DNA of 64,000 nucleotides from JAICUY01 sp038250515 (GTDB lineage Bacteria > Chloroflexota > Limnocylindria > QHBO01): contig JBBSCG010000003.1 of assembly GCA_038250515.1 (NCBI GenBank), positions 1 through 64,000 of the forward strand. Reading direction: 5' to 3'. Below, in pieces: positions 16,396-24,404 of this stretch. The notes under the pieces were generated by a model. The model saw only the letters and a program-made list of their open reading frames with translations, did no database searches and was not told where the DNA came from. Position 1 is the stretch's first letter. Each line of letters begins with the position of its first letter. A program made the translations under genes and the position numbers.

Positions 16396-16463
16396 TTCAT
16401 CTCCAACTTTCTTTGGCTCCGCCCGGATTCCGGGACGATTGCCTTGGCTCATTCGGGCCGATG

Positions 16464-17093
16464 TCAGCGTACGGCGAGCCCATGGCGACCGGAGCGTGCC
16501 GACCGGCCCCTTTGCGTGGGACGCTGGCGCACCTCGGACGTGCCCTTTGGCACGCCCGGAACAATGCCGATCGGGTCCGTCTGAAGGTCGATCTCGAGGC
16601 CGTCCACGCCTCCCTCAGGCGGCAGCCAGCGATACGGCAGCCCGGTGCCGAGCAGCAGGCGATGGATCGCGGCGTTGTCCGCGTACATGGACGCCACCAG
16701 CCGGTGCGCACCCAGGCGACGGGCGAACGTAATCACCGCGGCGAGCAATGCGCGCCCGATCCCCCGTCCCTGGTATCGGTCGACGACGGCGAACGCGACC
16801 TCGGCGACACCGGGCTCGACGAGCGGCATGCACGCATGCCCAACGATGGCGCCGTCGTCCGGACCGGCCTCATGGAGGACCGCGACTATCCCCTGCCCGG
16901 CGACAAAACCCTGCGCCTGTTCGGGCGTGATGCCGCGTGACATGCTCAGGAAGCGACGCCGGCGGCTCTCCGGTGAGAGCTCGGCGTAGAACCCGCAGAG
17001 CGCGGCGGCGTCGCTCGGCTCGATCGGGCGGATCGAGACGCGGCGCCGAGCGCCGACCTCGATACTCGCGTTGGCCTCGGTGACTTCATTCAT
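16464..17093 (-). CDS. GNAT-family N-acetyltransferase
   Basis: A 209-residue acetyltransferase that uses acetyl-CoA to modify an amine, with substrate unknown. The fold is clear: RPIEPSDAAALCGFYAELSP at the start, EVAFAVVDRYQGRGIGRALL as the acetyl-CoA loop (Q-G-R-G-I-G), and SMYADNAAIHRLLLGTG. The N-terminal part (SPESRRRRFLSM) resembles the GNAT domains often fused to acyl-CoA synthetases. The last 35 residues (from PKGTSEVRQ) look unlike conserved protein and probably overlap regulatory DNA of the downstream doxX gene. The start is at 17093, 108 bases from the divergent CoA transferase. Confidence 0.85.
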   Translation of the reverse strand: MNEVTEANASIEVGARRRVSIRPIEPSDAAALCGFYAELSPESRRRRFLSMSRGITPEQAQGFVAGQGIVAVLHEAGPDDGAIVGHACMPLVEPGVAEVAFAVVDRYQGRGIGRALLAAVITFARRLGAHRLVASMYADNAAIHRLLLGTGLPYRWLPPEGGVDGLEIDLQTDPIGIVPGVPKGTSEVRQRPTQRGRSARSGRHGLAVR

Positions 17094-17137
17094 CGAGAGC
17101 AGCGTCGCCGACGATCGGCCGTGGGAGAAAGTGCCGA

Positions 17138-17165
17138 AGGGACCGATGGCCAGGGACCGATGGCC
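17138..17165. repeat. Tandem 14-bp repeat in a divergent promoter region
   Basis: AGGGACCGATGGCC is present twice with no gap (17138-17151 and 17152-17165), between the divergent GNAT and CoA transferase genes. Each unit contains the window-wide heptamer ACCGATG and is near-palindromic (GGGACC-GAT-GGCCCC at the second copy). It is placed where an operator would be, about 37 bases before the CoA transferase start. Confidence 0.6.
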
Positions 17166-17201
17166 CCCACCGCCGCCGGTATCGGCGCCTAGACTCGGCG
17201 C

Positions 17202-18473
17202 ATGCGAATCGTGTCAGCGGCCGAAGCCGTGGCCGACATCACCTCCGGGCAGCAGCTGTTCGTGCACGGCGGCGCGGCCACCCCATCGGCCCTGCTGGCG
17301 GCACTCGCCGCGCGAGCCGACGAGCTGAGCGATGTCAGCGTCGTGCATTTCCACACGTTGGGGCCCGCTCCGCATCTCGAGCCGGCGATGGACGGACACT
17401 TCCGTCACAAGGCGCTGTTCATCGGCGCCAATGCGCGCGAGGCGGTGAACGAGGGCCGGGCCGACTACGTGCCCGTCTTCCTATCCGACGTGCCGCGTTT
17501 GTTTGCCAGCGGCTCGCTTCCGCTCGACGTCGCGCTGGTCAACGTCAGCCCACCCGACGCCCACGGCTTCTGCTCGCTCGGCACGTCGGTCGATGCCGCG
17601 CTGGCCGCGGCGCAGCATGCCGAACGCGTCATCGCGCAGCTGAACCCGTCAATGCCGCGCACCCACGGCGACTCGTTCGTCCACGTCGATCGCATCGACC
17701 TGGCCGTCGAGGTCGACCAGCCGCCCTACGAGCACGTCGAGCGTGACTTCGGTGATGTCGAACGGCGCATCGGCGAGTTCGTCGCCGAGCTGGTGTCCGA
17801 CGGAGCGACGCTTCAGCTGGGGATCGGCGCCATCCCGGCAGCGGTCGCACACGCGCTGCGGGACAAGCGCGACCTCGGCGTCCACACCGAGCTGTTCACC
17901 GACGTCGTGCTCGACCTTGTTCGCTCGGGCGCGCTGACCGGCGCGTGCAAGGAGGTGAATCGCGGCAAGATCGTGACGGCCTTCCTGATGGGCAGTCGCG
18001 AGCTGTACGACTTCGTCGACAACAACCCGCTGATCGAGATGCGACCGGTGGACTACACCAACGACACCGCGGTGATCCGCCGATTCCGGCGCATGACGGC
18101 GGTGAACTCCGCGCTGTCGGTGGACCTGACCGGCCAGGTCTCGGCCGATTCGATCGGCACCCGCTTCTACTCCGGCGTCGGCGGCCAGATGGACTTCATC
18201 CGGGGAGCCGCGCTGGCGGAGGAGGGTCGCGCCATCATCGCCCTGCCCTCGACGGCGTCGGGCGGTCGCGTGTCGCGGATCGCATCCGTGCTGCCGCTGG
18301 GAGCCGGCGTGGTGACGACCCGGGCGCACGTCCGCACTGTGGTCACCGAGTTCGGCGTGGCCGAGCTGTGGGGCCGGAGCATTCGTGAACGGGCCGCGGC
18401 ACTGATCGGCATAGCCCATCCGGACTTCCGCGACGAGCTCCGGTCGCAGGCACGCGACTTGTACCACCTCTAG
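17202..18473 (+). CDS. Acetyl-CoA hydrolase/transferase family protein (4-hydroxybutyrate CoA-transferase-like)
   Basis: A 423-residue class I CoA transferase. Its two halves are visible: an N-terminal domain with HGGAATPSALLAALA and VNVSPPDAHGFCSLGTSVD, and a C-terminal domain with LQLGIGAIPAAVAHALRDK, the predicted catalytic Glu in LGVHTELFTD, FYSGVGGQMDFIRGA and VTEFGVAELWG. Such enzymes move CoA between acetate and another acyl group or hydrolyse acetyl-CoA. It lies directly upstream of phosphoketolase and acetate kinase (36 bases to the next start), so a role in acetyl-CoA/acetate balance fits the context (inference). The start at 17202 is an ATG. Confidence 0.88.
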   Translation: MRIVSAAEAVADITSGQQLFVHGGAATPSALLAALAARADELSDVSVVHFHTLGPAPHLEPAMDGHFRHKALFIGANAREAVNEGRADYVPVFLSDVPRLFASGSLPLDVALVNVSPPDAHGFCSLGTSVDAALAAAQHAERVIAQLNPSMPRTHGDSFVHVDRIDLAVEVDQPPYEHVERDFGDVERRIGEFVAELVSDGATLQLGIGAIPAAVAHALRDKRDLGVHTELFTDVVLDLVRSGALTGACKEVNRGKIVTAFLMGSRELYDFVDNNPLIEMRPVDYTNDTAVIRRFRRMTAVNSALSVDLTGQVSADSIGTRFYSGVGGQMDFIRGAALAEEGRAIIALPSTASGGRVSRIASVLPLGAGVVTTRAHVRTVVTEFGVAELWGRSIRERAAALIGIAHPDFRDELRSQARDLYHL

Positions 18474-18509
18474 GGCTCCTCGGCCCGAGCCTGCAGTAGG
18501 GTGTACGAC

Positions 18510-20912
18510 ATGAGGACGTCCACGCCACCGACCAGCGAGCAGGAGGCCATAGCTCCCTCAGGCCCGCTGGCCGCCGACGAGCTGCGCCGCATCGACGCGT
18601 ACTGGCGCGCCGCCAACTACCTCTCCGTCGGGCAGATCTACCTGCTCGACAACCCGCTGCTGCGTGAACCGCTGCACGCCGAGGACATCAAGCCGCGGCT
18701 GCTCGGCCATTTCGGCACCGTTCCCGGGTTGAACCTGGTCTACGCCCACCTGAATCGGGTCATTCGCCAACGCGATCTCGACGTCATCTACATCACCGGT
18801 CCGGGCCACGGCGGACCGGGGCTGGTCGCCAACGCCTACCTGGAGGGGACCTACAGCGAGGTCTACCCATCCATCTCGCGCGATACCGATGGCATGCGTC
18901 GCCTGTTCCGCCAGTTCAGCTTCCCGGGTGGGATCCCGAGCCACGTCGCTCCGGAGACGCCGGGATCGATCCACGAGGGCGGCGAGCTTGGCTACTCGTT
19001 GGCGCACGCCTACGGCGCCGCCTTCGACAACCCGGACCTGCTGGTGGCCTGCGTCATCGGCGACGGCGAAGCGGAAACCGGCCCGCTGGCGGGCAGCTGG
19101 CATTCGAACAAGTTCGTCGACCCGGCTCGCGACGGTGCGGTCCTGCCGATCCTGCACCTCAACGGCTACAAGATCGCCAACCCGACCGTCCTGGCGCGCA
19201 TTTCCGAGCAAGAGCTGCGCTCGTTGCTGGAGGGCTACGGGCATAGCGTGCACATTGTCGCCGGCGACGATCCGCCATCGGTCCATCAGCAGATGGCCGA
19301 GACGCTGGATACCGTTCTCGACGAGATCAAGGGGATCCAGCAGGCGGCTCGCTCCGGTGCTGCAACAGTGGAGCGACCGCGCTGGCCGATGATCGTGCTC
19401 CGCACGCCGAAGGGTTGGACCGGTCCGCAGGAGGTCGACGGCAAGCCGGTCGAGGGTACATGGCGCTCGCACCAGGTCCCGGTGGCCGACGTGCGCGACA
19501 ACCCGGCGCACCTGAAGATCCTGGAGGAGTGGCTGCGCAGCTACCGACCGGAAGAGCTGTTCGACAAGACCGGCGCGCTGCGCCAGCAGCTGGCGGCGCT
19601 GCCACCGCAAGGCGAGCGCCGGATGAGTGCGAACCCGCACGCCAACGGCGGCGAGCTGCTGCGCGACCTGAAGCTGCCCGACTTTCGTGACTACGCGGTG
19701 CAGGTCGAGCGTCCGGGAGCCAGCGCCAGCGAGGCGACGCGCGTCCTGGGCGGCATGCTTCGCGACGTCATCCGCCTCAACCCCACCAACTTCCGCCTAT
19801 TCGGGCCCGATGAGACGAACTCCAACCGGCTCGACGCCGTCTTCCAGGTCACCGATCGGGCCTGGGACGCCGAGACCCTGCCGACCGATGAGCACCTCGC
19901 GCCGGATGGACGGGTCATGGAGGTGCTCTCCGAACACCTCTGTCAGGGCTGGCTGGAGGGTTACCTGCTCACCGGACGGCACGGCCTGTTCAACTGCTAC
20001 GAGGCCTTCATCCACATCATCGACTCGATGTTCAACCAGCACGCCAAGTGGCTGAAGGTCACGCGCGACATCCCGTGGCGTCGCCCGATCGCCTCGCTCA
20101 ACTACCTGCTCTCGAGCCACGTCTGGCGGCAGGATCACAACGGCTTTTCGCATCAGGATCCGGGCTTCATCGACCATGTCGTCAACAAGAAGGCGGAGGT
20201 CATCCGGGTCTACCTGCCGCCCGATGCGAACACGCTCCTGTCGGTCGCCGATCACTGCCTGCGCAGCCGCAACTATGTGAACGTCTTGGTGGCCGGCAAG
20301 CAGCTGTCGCCGAATTGGCTGGCGATGGACGAGGCGATCCTGCACTGCACGCGAGGCATCGGTATCTGGGAATGGGCCAGCAATGACGCCGACGGCGAGC
20401 CCGATGTCGTGATGGCCTGTGCCGGCGACGTGCCGACCCTCGAGACGCTCGCCGCGGTTGACCTGCTGCGCCAGCATCTGCCCGACCTCAAGGTCCGCGT
20501 CGTCAACGTCATCGATCTGATGCGGCTTCAAGACGAGTCCGAGCACCCGCACGGCCTCTCGGAGGCCGAGTTCGACGCGCTGTTCACCACCGACCGTCCG
20601 ATCATCTTTGCCTACCACGGCTACCCGTGGCTGATTCATCGGCTCACCTACCGCCGGACGAACCACGCCAACCTGCACGTCCGCGGGTACAAGGAGGAGG
20701 GAACCACCACGACGCCGTTCGACATGGTCATGCTCAACGACCTGGACCGGTTCCACCTGGTGATGGATGTCATCGACCGGGTGCCGGGCCTCGCCGATCG
20801 CGCCGGCCACGTGCGGCAGCTGATGCAGGATCGACGCCTCGCCGCAAGGGCCTACACACGCGAGAAGGGCGAGGACGCGCCCGAGATTCGTGACTGGCAG
20901 TGGCCCGGCTGA
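18510..20912 (+). CDS. xfp: Xylulose-5-phosphate/fructose-6-phosphate phosphoketolase
   Basis: An 800-residue thiamine diphosphate enzyme that splits xylulose 5-phosphate or fructose 6-phosphate with phosphate to give acetyl phosphate. The family motifs are present: YWRAANYLSVGQIYL at the start, ITGPGHGGPGLVANAYLEG, FSFPGGIPSHVAPETPGSI, and the ThDP/Mg site GDGEAETGPLAGSWHSNKF, with FGPDETNSNR and VARQD-type HVWRQDHNGFSHQDPGF in the second half. The length matches the family (about 790-825). The ATG at 18510 is preferred; a GTG at 18501 is possible. It overlaps acetate kinase by 13 bases, giving a complete sugar phosphate to acetate plus ATP route. Confidence 0.96.
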   Translation: MRTSTPPTSEQEAIAPSGPLAADELRRIDAYWRAANYLSVGQIYLLDNPLLREPLHAEDIKPRLLGHFGTVPGLNLVYAHLNRVIRQRDLDVIYITGPGHGGPGLVANAYLEGTYSEVYPSISRDTDGMRRLFRQFSFPGGIPSHVAPETPGSIHEGGELGYSLAHAYGAAFDNPDLLVACVIGDGEAETGPLAGSWHSNKFVDPARDGAVLPILHLNGYKIANPTVLARISEQELRSLLEGYGHSVHIVAGDDPPSVHQQMAETLDTVLDEIKGIQQAARSGAATVERPRWPMIVLRTPKGWTGPQEVDGKPVEGTWRSHQVPVADVRDNPAHLKILEEWLRSYRPEELFDKTGALRQQLAALPPQGERRMSANPHANGGELLRDLKLPDFRDYAVQVERPGASASEATRVLGGMLRDVIRLNPTNFRLFGPDETNSNRLDAVFQVTDRAWDAETLPTDEHLAPDGRVMEVLSEHLCQGWLEGYLLTGRHGLFNCYEAFIHIIDSMFNQHAKWLKVTRDIPWRRPIASLNYLLSSHVWRQDHNGFSHQDPGFIDHVVNKKAEVIRVYLPPDANTLLSVADHCLRSRNYVNVLVAGKQLSPNWLAMDEAILHCTRGIGIWEWASNDADGEPDVVMACAGDVPTLETLAAVDLLRQHLPDLKVRVVNVIDLMRLQDESEHPHGLSEAEFDALFTTDRPIIFAYHGYPWLIHRLTYRRTNHANLHVRGYKEEGTTTTPFDMVMLNDLDRFHLVMDVIDRVPGLADRAGHVRQLMQDRRLAARAYTREKGEDAPEIRDWQWPG

Positions 20913-21985
20913 CGCGGGCCCGAGTCCTCGTTCTCAATCCGGGATCCTCGTCGCTCAAGGCGAGCGTCATATCCGAGCCGGGAGACGAGACGCTGGCCCG
21001 GGAGCAGATCGAGTGGGGCGTCGATGAGGCGGCCGGCGGCCGGCGGCAGGCCGAGCTCGAACGGCTCATCGGGCGGCTGGAGGCAGGCTTGGACGGGCCG
21101 CTAGCCGCGGTCGGCTACCGCGTGGTGCACGGCGGGCTGCGATTCCGCGAGCCGACCATCGTCGACGACTCGGTGCTCGAGGCGATCGCCGAGCTCGACG
21201 CGCTGGCGCCACTGCACAACCGCGTTGCAGTCGAGACGATCCGCGCCGTCCGTGCGCTGCTGCCGGACCTGCCGCACGTCGCCTGCTTCGACTCCGCCTT
21301 CCACGCGTCGCTCCCCGAGGAGGCTTGGCGTTATGCGCTCCCCGGGGAGTGGGTCGAACGCTGGGGAATCCGCCGCTTCGGATTCCATGGCCTGTCCGTG
21401 TCGTGGGCCGTGGAGCGTGCTGCGGCAGAGCTGGGACGGGCCGTTGCCGACCTCCGGATCATCGTCGCGCACCTCGGATCGGGCTGCTCGGTGACCGCGG
21501 TGGCCGGGGGCCGATCCGTGGCCACCTCAATGGGCTACACCCCGCTCGAGGGTCTGATGATGGGGACGCGCTCCGGGTCCGTCGATTCGGGCATCCTGCT
21601 GCGCCTGGCCGCCGACGGCATGCCGCAGGAAGAGCTGGCGGACGGCCTCGAGCACCGATCCGGACTCCTGGGCGTGTCCGGAACGACGGCCAATGCCGAG
21701 CGCCTGGAAGTCGCCGCGGCCAGTGGTGACGAGCGAGCCGCGCTCGCATTGCGCATGTTCTGCCGCAGCGCGGCGGCGGCGATTGCGGCGGCGGCGACCG
21801 CATTGGATCGGGTCGACGCAGTCGTCTTCACCGGAGGCATCGGCGAGCACTCCGAGCGGCTGCGATCCGACATCTGCCGGCGCCTCAGGGTCCTGGGCGT
21901 GACCGACGGCGGTGGCCCCGCTGTGCTCGTGGTCGCGGCGCGCGAGGATGTTGTCGTCGCGCGTATGACCACTGCGTCCATGTGA
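20900..21985 (+). CDS. ackA: Acetate kinase
   Basis: A 361-residue acetate kinase that makes ATP and acetate from acetyl phosphate, the product of the phosphoketolase encoded just before. Conserved sites are LNPGSSSLK, RVVHGG (substrate Arg), FDSAFH with the catalytic Asp, IVAHLGSGCS, MGTRSGSVDSGI and FTGGIGEHS. It is about 40 residues shorter than typical AckA, mostly through a compact N-terminal half. The start is a GTG that overlaps the phosphoketolase end by 13 bases; no ATG is available in this position. Translational coupling is likely. Confidence 0.94.
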   Translation: MARLTRARVLVLNPGSSSLKASVISEPGDETLAREQIEWGVDEAAGGRRQAELERLIGRLEAGLDGPLAAVGYRVVHGGLRFREPTIVDDSVLEAIAELDALAPLHNRVAVETIRAVRALLPDLPHVACFDSAFHASLPEEAWRYALPGEWVERWGIRRFGFHGLSVSWAVERAAAELGRAVADLRIIVAHLGSGCSVTAVAGGRSVATSMGYTPLEGLMMGTRSGSVDSGILLRLAADGMPQEELADGLEHRSGLLGVSGTTANAERLEVAAASGDERAALALRMFCRSAAAAIAAAATALDRVDAVVFTGGIGEHSERLRSDICRRLRVLGVTDGGGPAVLVVAAREDVVVARMTTASM

Positions 21986-22140
21986 AAGACCACCATGCAG
22001 CGCCGGCATCGCTGTCAAGGGTCCTTCGTGCAGCACGAAAGTGATGACCAGCTGATCGCGATGCAGGGCCATTTGGCACTCGCTCCGTCGACGGCCACGG
22101 CCGACACTCTTATGCAGAGATCGAATGGAGGATTCTCGAG

Positions 22141-23079
22141 ATGCGCGTCTTGCTTGCCTACGACGGCTCGCCGTGCGCGCAGGCCGCGCTGCAGCTCGTC
22201 GCCGGACTGCCATGGCCCGCGCCGAGCCGACTGACCGTGCTATCGGTGCTCGACCGTCCGGACATCATCGGAGCCGGAGAGCCCGTCCTGATCCATGCGG
22301 CGGCGGAACAGAGCGAAGGCGAAATGGCCGCCGCCGCGCAGGGCTCGCTCGACGAGGCGGCCGCCCAGCTGCGCGGTGACGACAGGACGGTGGATACGCG
22401 GTTGGAGCACGGTCGCCCGGCGTCGGTCATTCTCGAAGCGGCCGCCGAGCTCGCAGTGGACCTGGTGGTGGTCGGCAGTCGAGGCCTGGGACCGTGGACC
22501 ATGCCGCTGCTCGGATCGGTCTCGACCGAAGTGGTTGACCACGCGCCATGCCCGGTGCTCGTCGCTCGGCACGAGCGTATCGAGCGGCTGGTGGTCGCGA
22601 CCGACGGCTCGACCTCCGCTGACCGAGCCATCGACACGATTCGCTCTTGGCGACTGTTTACCGGGCTGCCGGCCCAGGCACTGGTTGTTGACACCGTCCG
22701 TCCGGCTTCGGCGGATTGGGCCGTCGCGCTCGCCGCCGGGTGGATCGAGGACCATCCCGAGGAGCTCACCGAGGTCACGGTCGAGCGACAGCAGCGGGCT
22801 GCGCAGGCAGCCAGCCGGCTGCGAGAGGCGGGGATCGCCGCCGATCCGGTCGTCAGGAGAGGGGATGCGGCGCAGCAGATCGCCGAGGCGGCGCACGCCG
22901 CGGGCGACCTGGTCGTTCTCGGCTCACGTGGACTGGGCACGTTCTCGCGCCTGCTGCTCGGCAGCGTCGCGCGGAAGGTGCTGCTGCACACGGCCGCATC
23001 GGTCCTGATCGTGCGTGAATCCCACGCCAAGACCAATGTGCGGGCCCCGGCAGCTTCAGTAACGGGCCCCGCCTTCTGA
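22141..23079 (+). CDS. Tandem universal stress protein (two Usp domains)
   Basis: A 312-residue protein with two Usp domains in the cytoplasm. Domain 1 starts MRVLLAYDGSPCAQAAL and ends with VVGSRGLGPWTMPLLGSVS; domain 2 starts LVVATDGSTSADRA and ends VLGSRGLGTFSRLLLGSVA. Both carry the G-x2-G-x9-G-S/T pattern of ATP-binding Usp proteins. GGAGG lies 8-12 bases before the ATG at 22141. In high-GC bacteria these proteins often belong to hypoxia or nitrosative-stress regulons. Its stop overlaps the next start by one base. Confidence 0.92.
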   Translation: MRVLLAYDGSPCAQAALQLVAGLPWPAPSRLTVLSVLDRPDIIGAGEPVLIHAAAEQSEGEMAAAAQGSLDEAAAQLRGDDRTVDTRLEHGRPASVILEAAAELAVDLVVVGSRGLGPWTMPLLGSVSTEVVDHAPCPVLVARHERIERLVVATDGSTSADRAIDTIRSWRLFTGLPAQALVVDTVRPASADWAVALAAGWIEDHPEELTEVTVERQQRAAQAASRLREAGIAADPVVRRGDAAQQIAEAAHAAGDLVVLGSRGLGTFSRLLLGSVARKVLLHTAASVLIVRESHAKTNVRAPAASVTGPAF

Positions 23080-23360
23080 TGGATGACCGATCCGCCCCGG
23101 TGACGACCGCCCGCATCTGCGCCGGATGCGGCGAGCCGATTCTCCACGGGCAGTCGGTCATCCGCCTCGAGGCCGGCTTGCTCCTCGCTCCCGAGCGCTT
23201 CGATCCAATCGTCTTGCGTCCCGACGTGTATCTGCATGCCGGCGCGGGCTACGACGCCCGATTCGATGTCGAGGATCGGTGGTGCGCCACGCCGGAGGGT
23301 TTCGAAGCGGCGCTCAAGCTCCTGTCGATCCATGGCGAGACGAGTGCGTCCGGGCACTGA
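23079..23360 (+). CDS. Small protein with CxxC motif, unknown
   Basis: A 93-residue protein that I do not recognise, coupled to the Usp gene (TGATG overlap). The N-terminus contains ARICAGCGEPILHGQSVI, a zinc-knuckle-like CxxC with another Cys only much later (DRWCATPEGF), so metal binding would need a partner or a dimer. The middle is hydrophobic-aromatic (FDPIVLRPDVYLHAGAGYDA). Its position between Usp and ApbE suggests a stress-linked accessory role, which is inference. Confidence 0.65.
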   Translation: MDDRSAPVTTARICAGCGEPILHGQSVIRLEAGLLLAPERFDPIVLRPDVYLHAGAGYDARFDVEDRWCATPEGFEAALKLLSIHGETSASGH

Positions 23361-24318
23361 CGTGGCGACGCGGCTCGCCGGCCGATCCGGCACGGCAATG
23401 GGGTCGCAGCTGCGACTGACCGCACCCGCGGATCGAATCGAGCAGGCTTGGGAGATCGTCGCGGCGGTCTTCGCCAGCACCGAGCGTGCCCTGACCCGAT
23501 TCGACCCGTCCAGCTCGCTCAGCACGCTGAATGCGCCGGCCGGAACTGGCTCGATGCAGCCCATCCCACGCATCCTCGGGCGTGCGCTGGCGACCGCCCA
23601 CCGCGCCTACGCCATGACGCACGGCAACTTCGATCCCCGCATCGTCGGCGCCCTCGAGACGGCCGGGGAGCACGCCGGCGGTCCGCTCCCGCCCTCGCCG
23701 GCACGGTTGCATCCCGATGAGCGCTGGCTCTGGCTCGAGCATCACCCCCTGCGGGCGCGGATCAGCGCTCCGGTCGATCTCGGCGGCATCGGCAAGGGTC
23801 TCGCGCTGCGCTGGGCGGCGGCGGCGGTGCGCAGACTCGGCGTCGACAGCTTCCTGATCGTGGCGGGTGGCGACGTGGTCGCCGGTGCGGCGCCATCACC
23901 GGACGCAGCCTGGCGGATCGCGATCGAGCACCCGCATGCTCCGGATCCGGCCGCACTCATCGAGGTCCACGACTGCGGCGTGGCAACGAGCTCGCTCGCA
24001 GTGAGGCGGTGGATCGGAGCCGATGGCCTGCCGGCCCACCACCTCATCGATCCGCGCACCGGGCACCCGGCCCCTTCGAACGTGGCATCGGTGACGGTCA
24101 TTGCGGCCGATCCCGCCTGGGCCGAGGTCTGGTCGAAGGTCGGGTTCGTCGGCGGCATCGAAGCAATCGCGGGCAGACCAGCCTGGTGGTTGACGTGCGC
24201 AGGTGAGCTCGAGACGTCGAAGCGGGCGGCCGATCTCACGGTGTGGCAGCGGCGGTCAGTTGCCGCGGGTTCAGAGCGTGATGGCCACCTGCCGCATCCA
24301 TCGGCTGGTGGTCATTGA
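23332..24318 (+). CDS. apbE: FAD:protein FMN transferase (ApbE family)
   Basis: A protein of about 328 residues that attaches FMN to threonine residues of target proteins, usually on the outer side of the membrane. Visible motifs are GTAMGSQLRL at the start, TRFDPSSSLSTLN, VDLGGIGKGLALRWAA, FLIVAGGDVVA, GVATSSLAVRRW, HHLIDPRTGHPAP and SVTVIAADPAWAEVWSKV. No lipoprotein or Tat signal is seen, so a cytoplasmic or non-classical location is possible. The ATG at 23332 overlaps the upstream gene by 29 bases; a GTG at 23362 just after that gene's stop is equally plausible. The last 25 residues run into a CBS-domain remnant. Confidence 0.85.
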   Translation: MARRVRPGTDVATRLAGRSGTAMGSQLRLTAPADRIEQAWEIVAAVFASTERALTRFDPSSSLSTLNAPAGTGSMQPIPRILGRALATAHRAYAMTHGNFDPRIVGALETAGEHAGGPLPPSPARLHPDERWLWLEHHPLRARISAPVDLGGIGKGLALRWAAAAVRRLGVDSFLIVAGGDVVAGAAPSPDAAWRIAIEHPHAPDPAALIEVHDCGVATSSLAVRRWIGADGLPAHHLIDPRTGHPAPSNVASVTVIAADPAWAEVWSKVGFVGGIEAIAGRPAWWLTCAGELETSKRAADLTVWQRRSVAAGSERDGHLPHPSAGGH

Positions 24319-24397
24319 CGACGAAGACCGCGCGATCGGAATCGTCAGCGCGCTCGACCTGCGCCGAACGATCCTGGACGACCCGTCCGTCGTCTGA
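24281..24397 (+). pseudogene. C-terminal remnant of a CBS-domain protein
   Basis: Thirty-eight codons encode the second half of a CBS domain: MATCRIHRLVVIDDEDRA then IGIVSALDLRRTI. This is the typical end of a CBS repeat, but the first half and any partner domain are missing. It overlaps the end of the ApbE gene in another frame, so a deletion has probably joined the two. Confidence 0.65.
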
Positions 24398-24404
24398 TGG
24401 CGGG

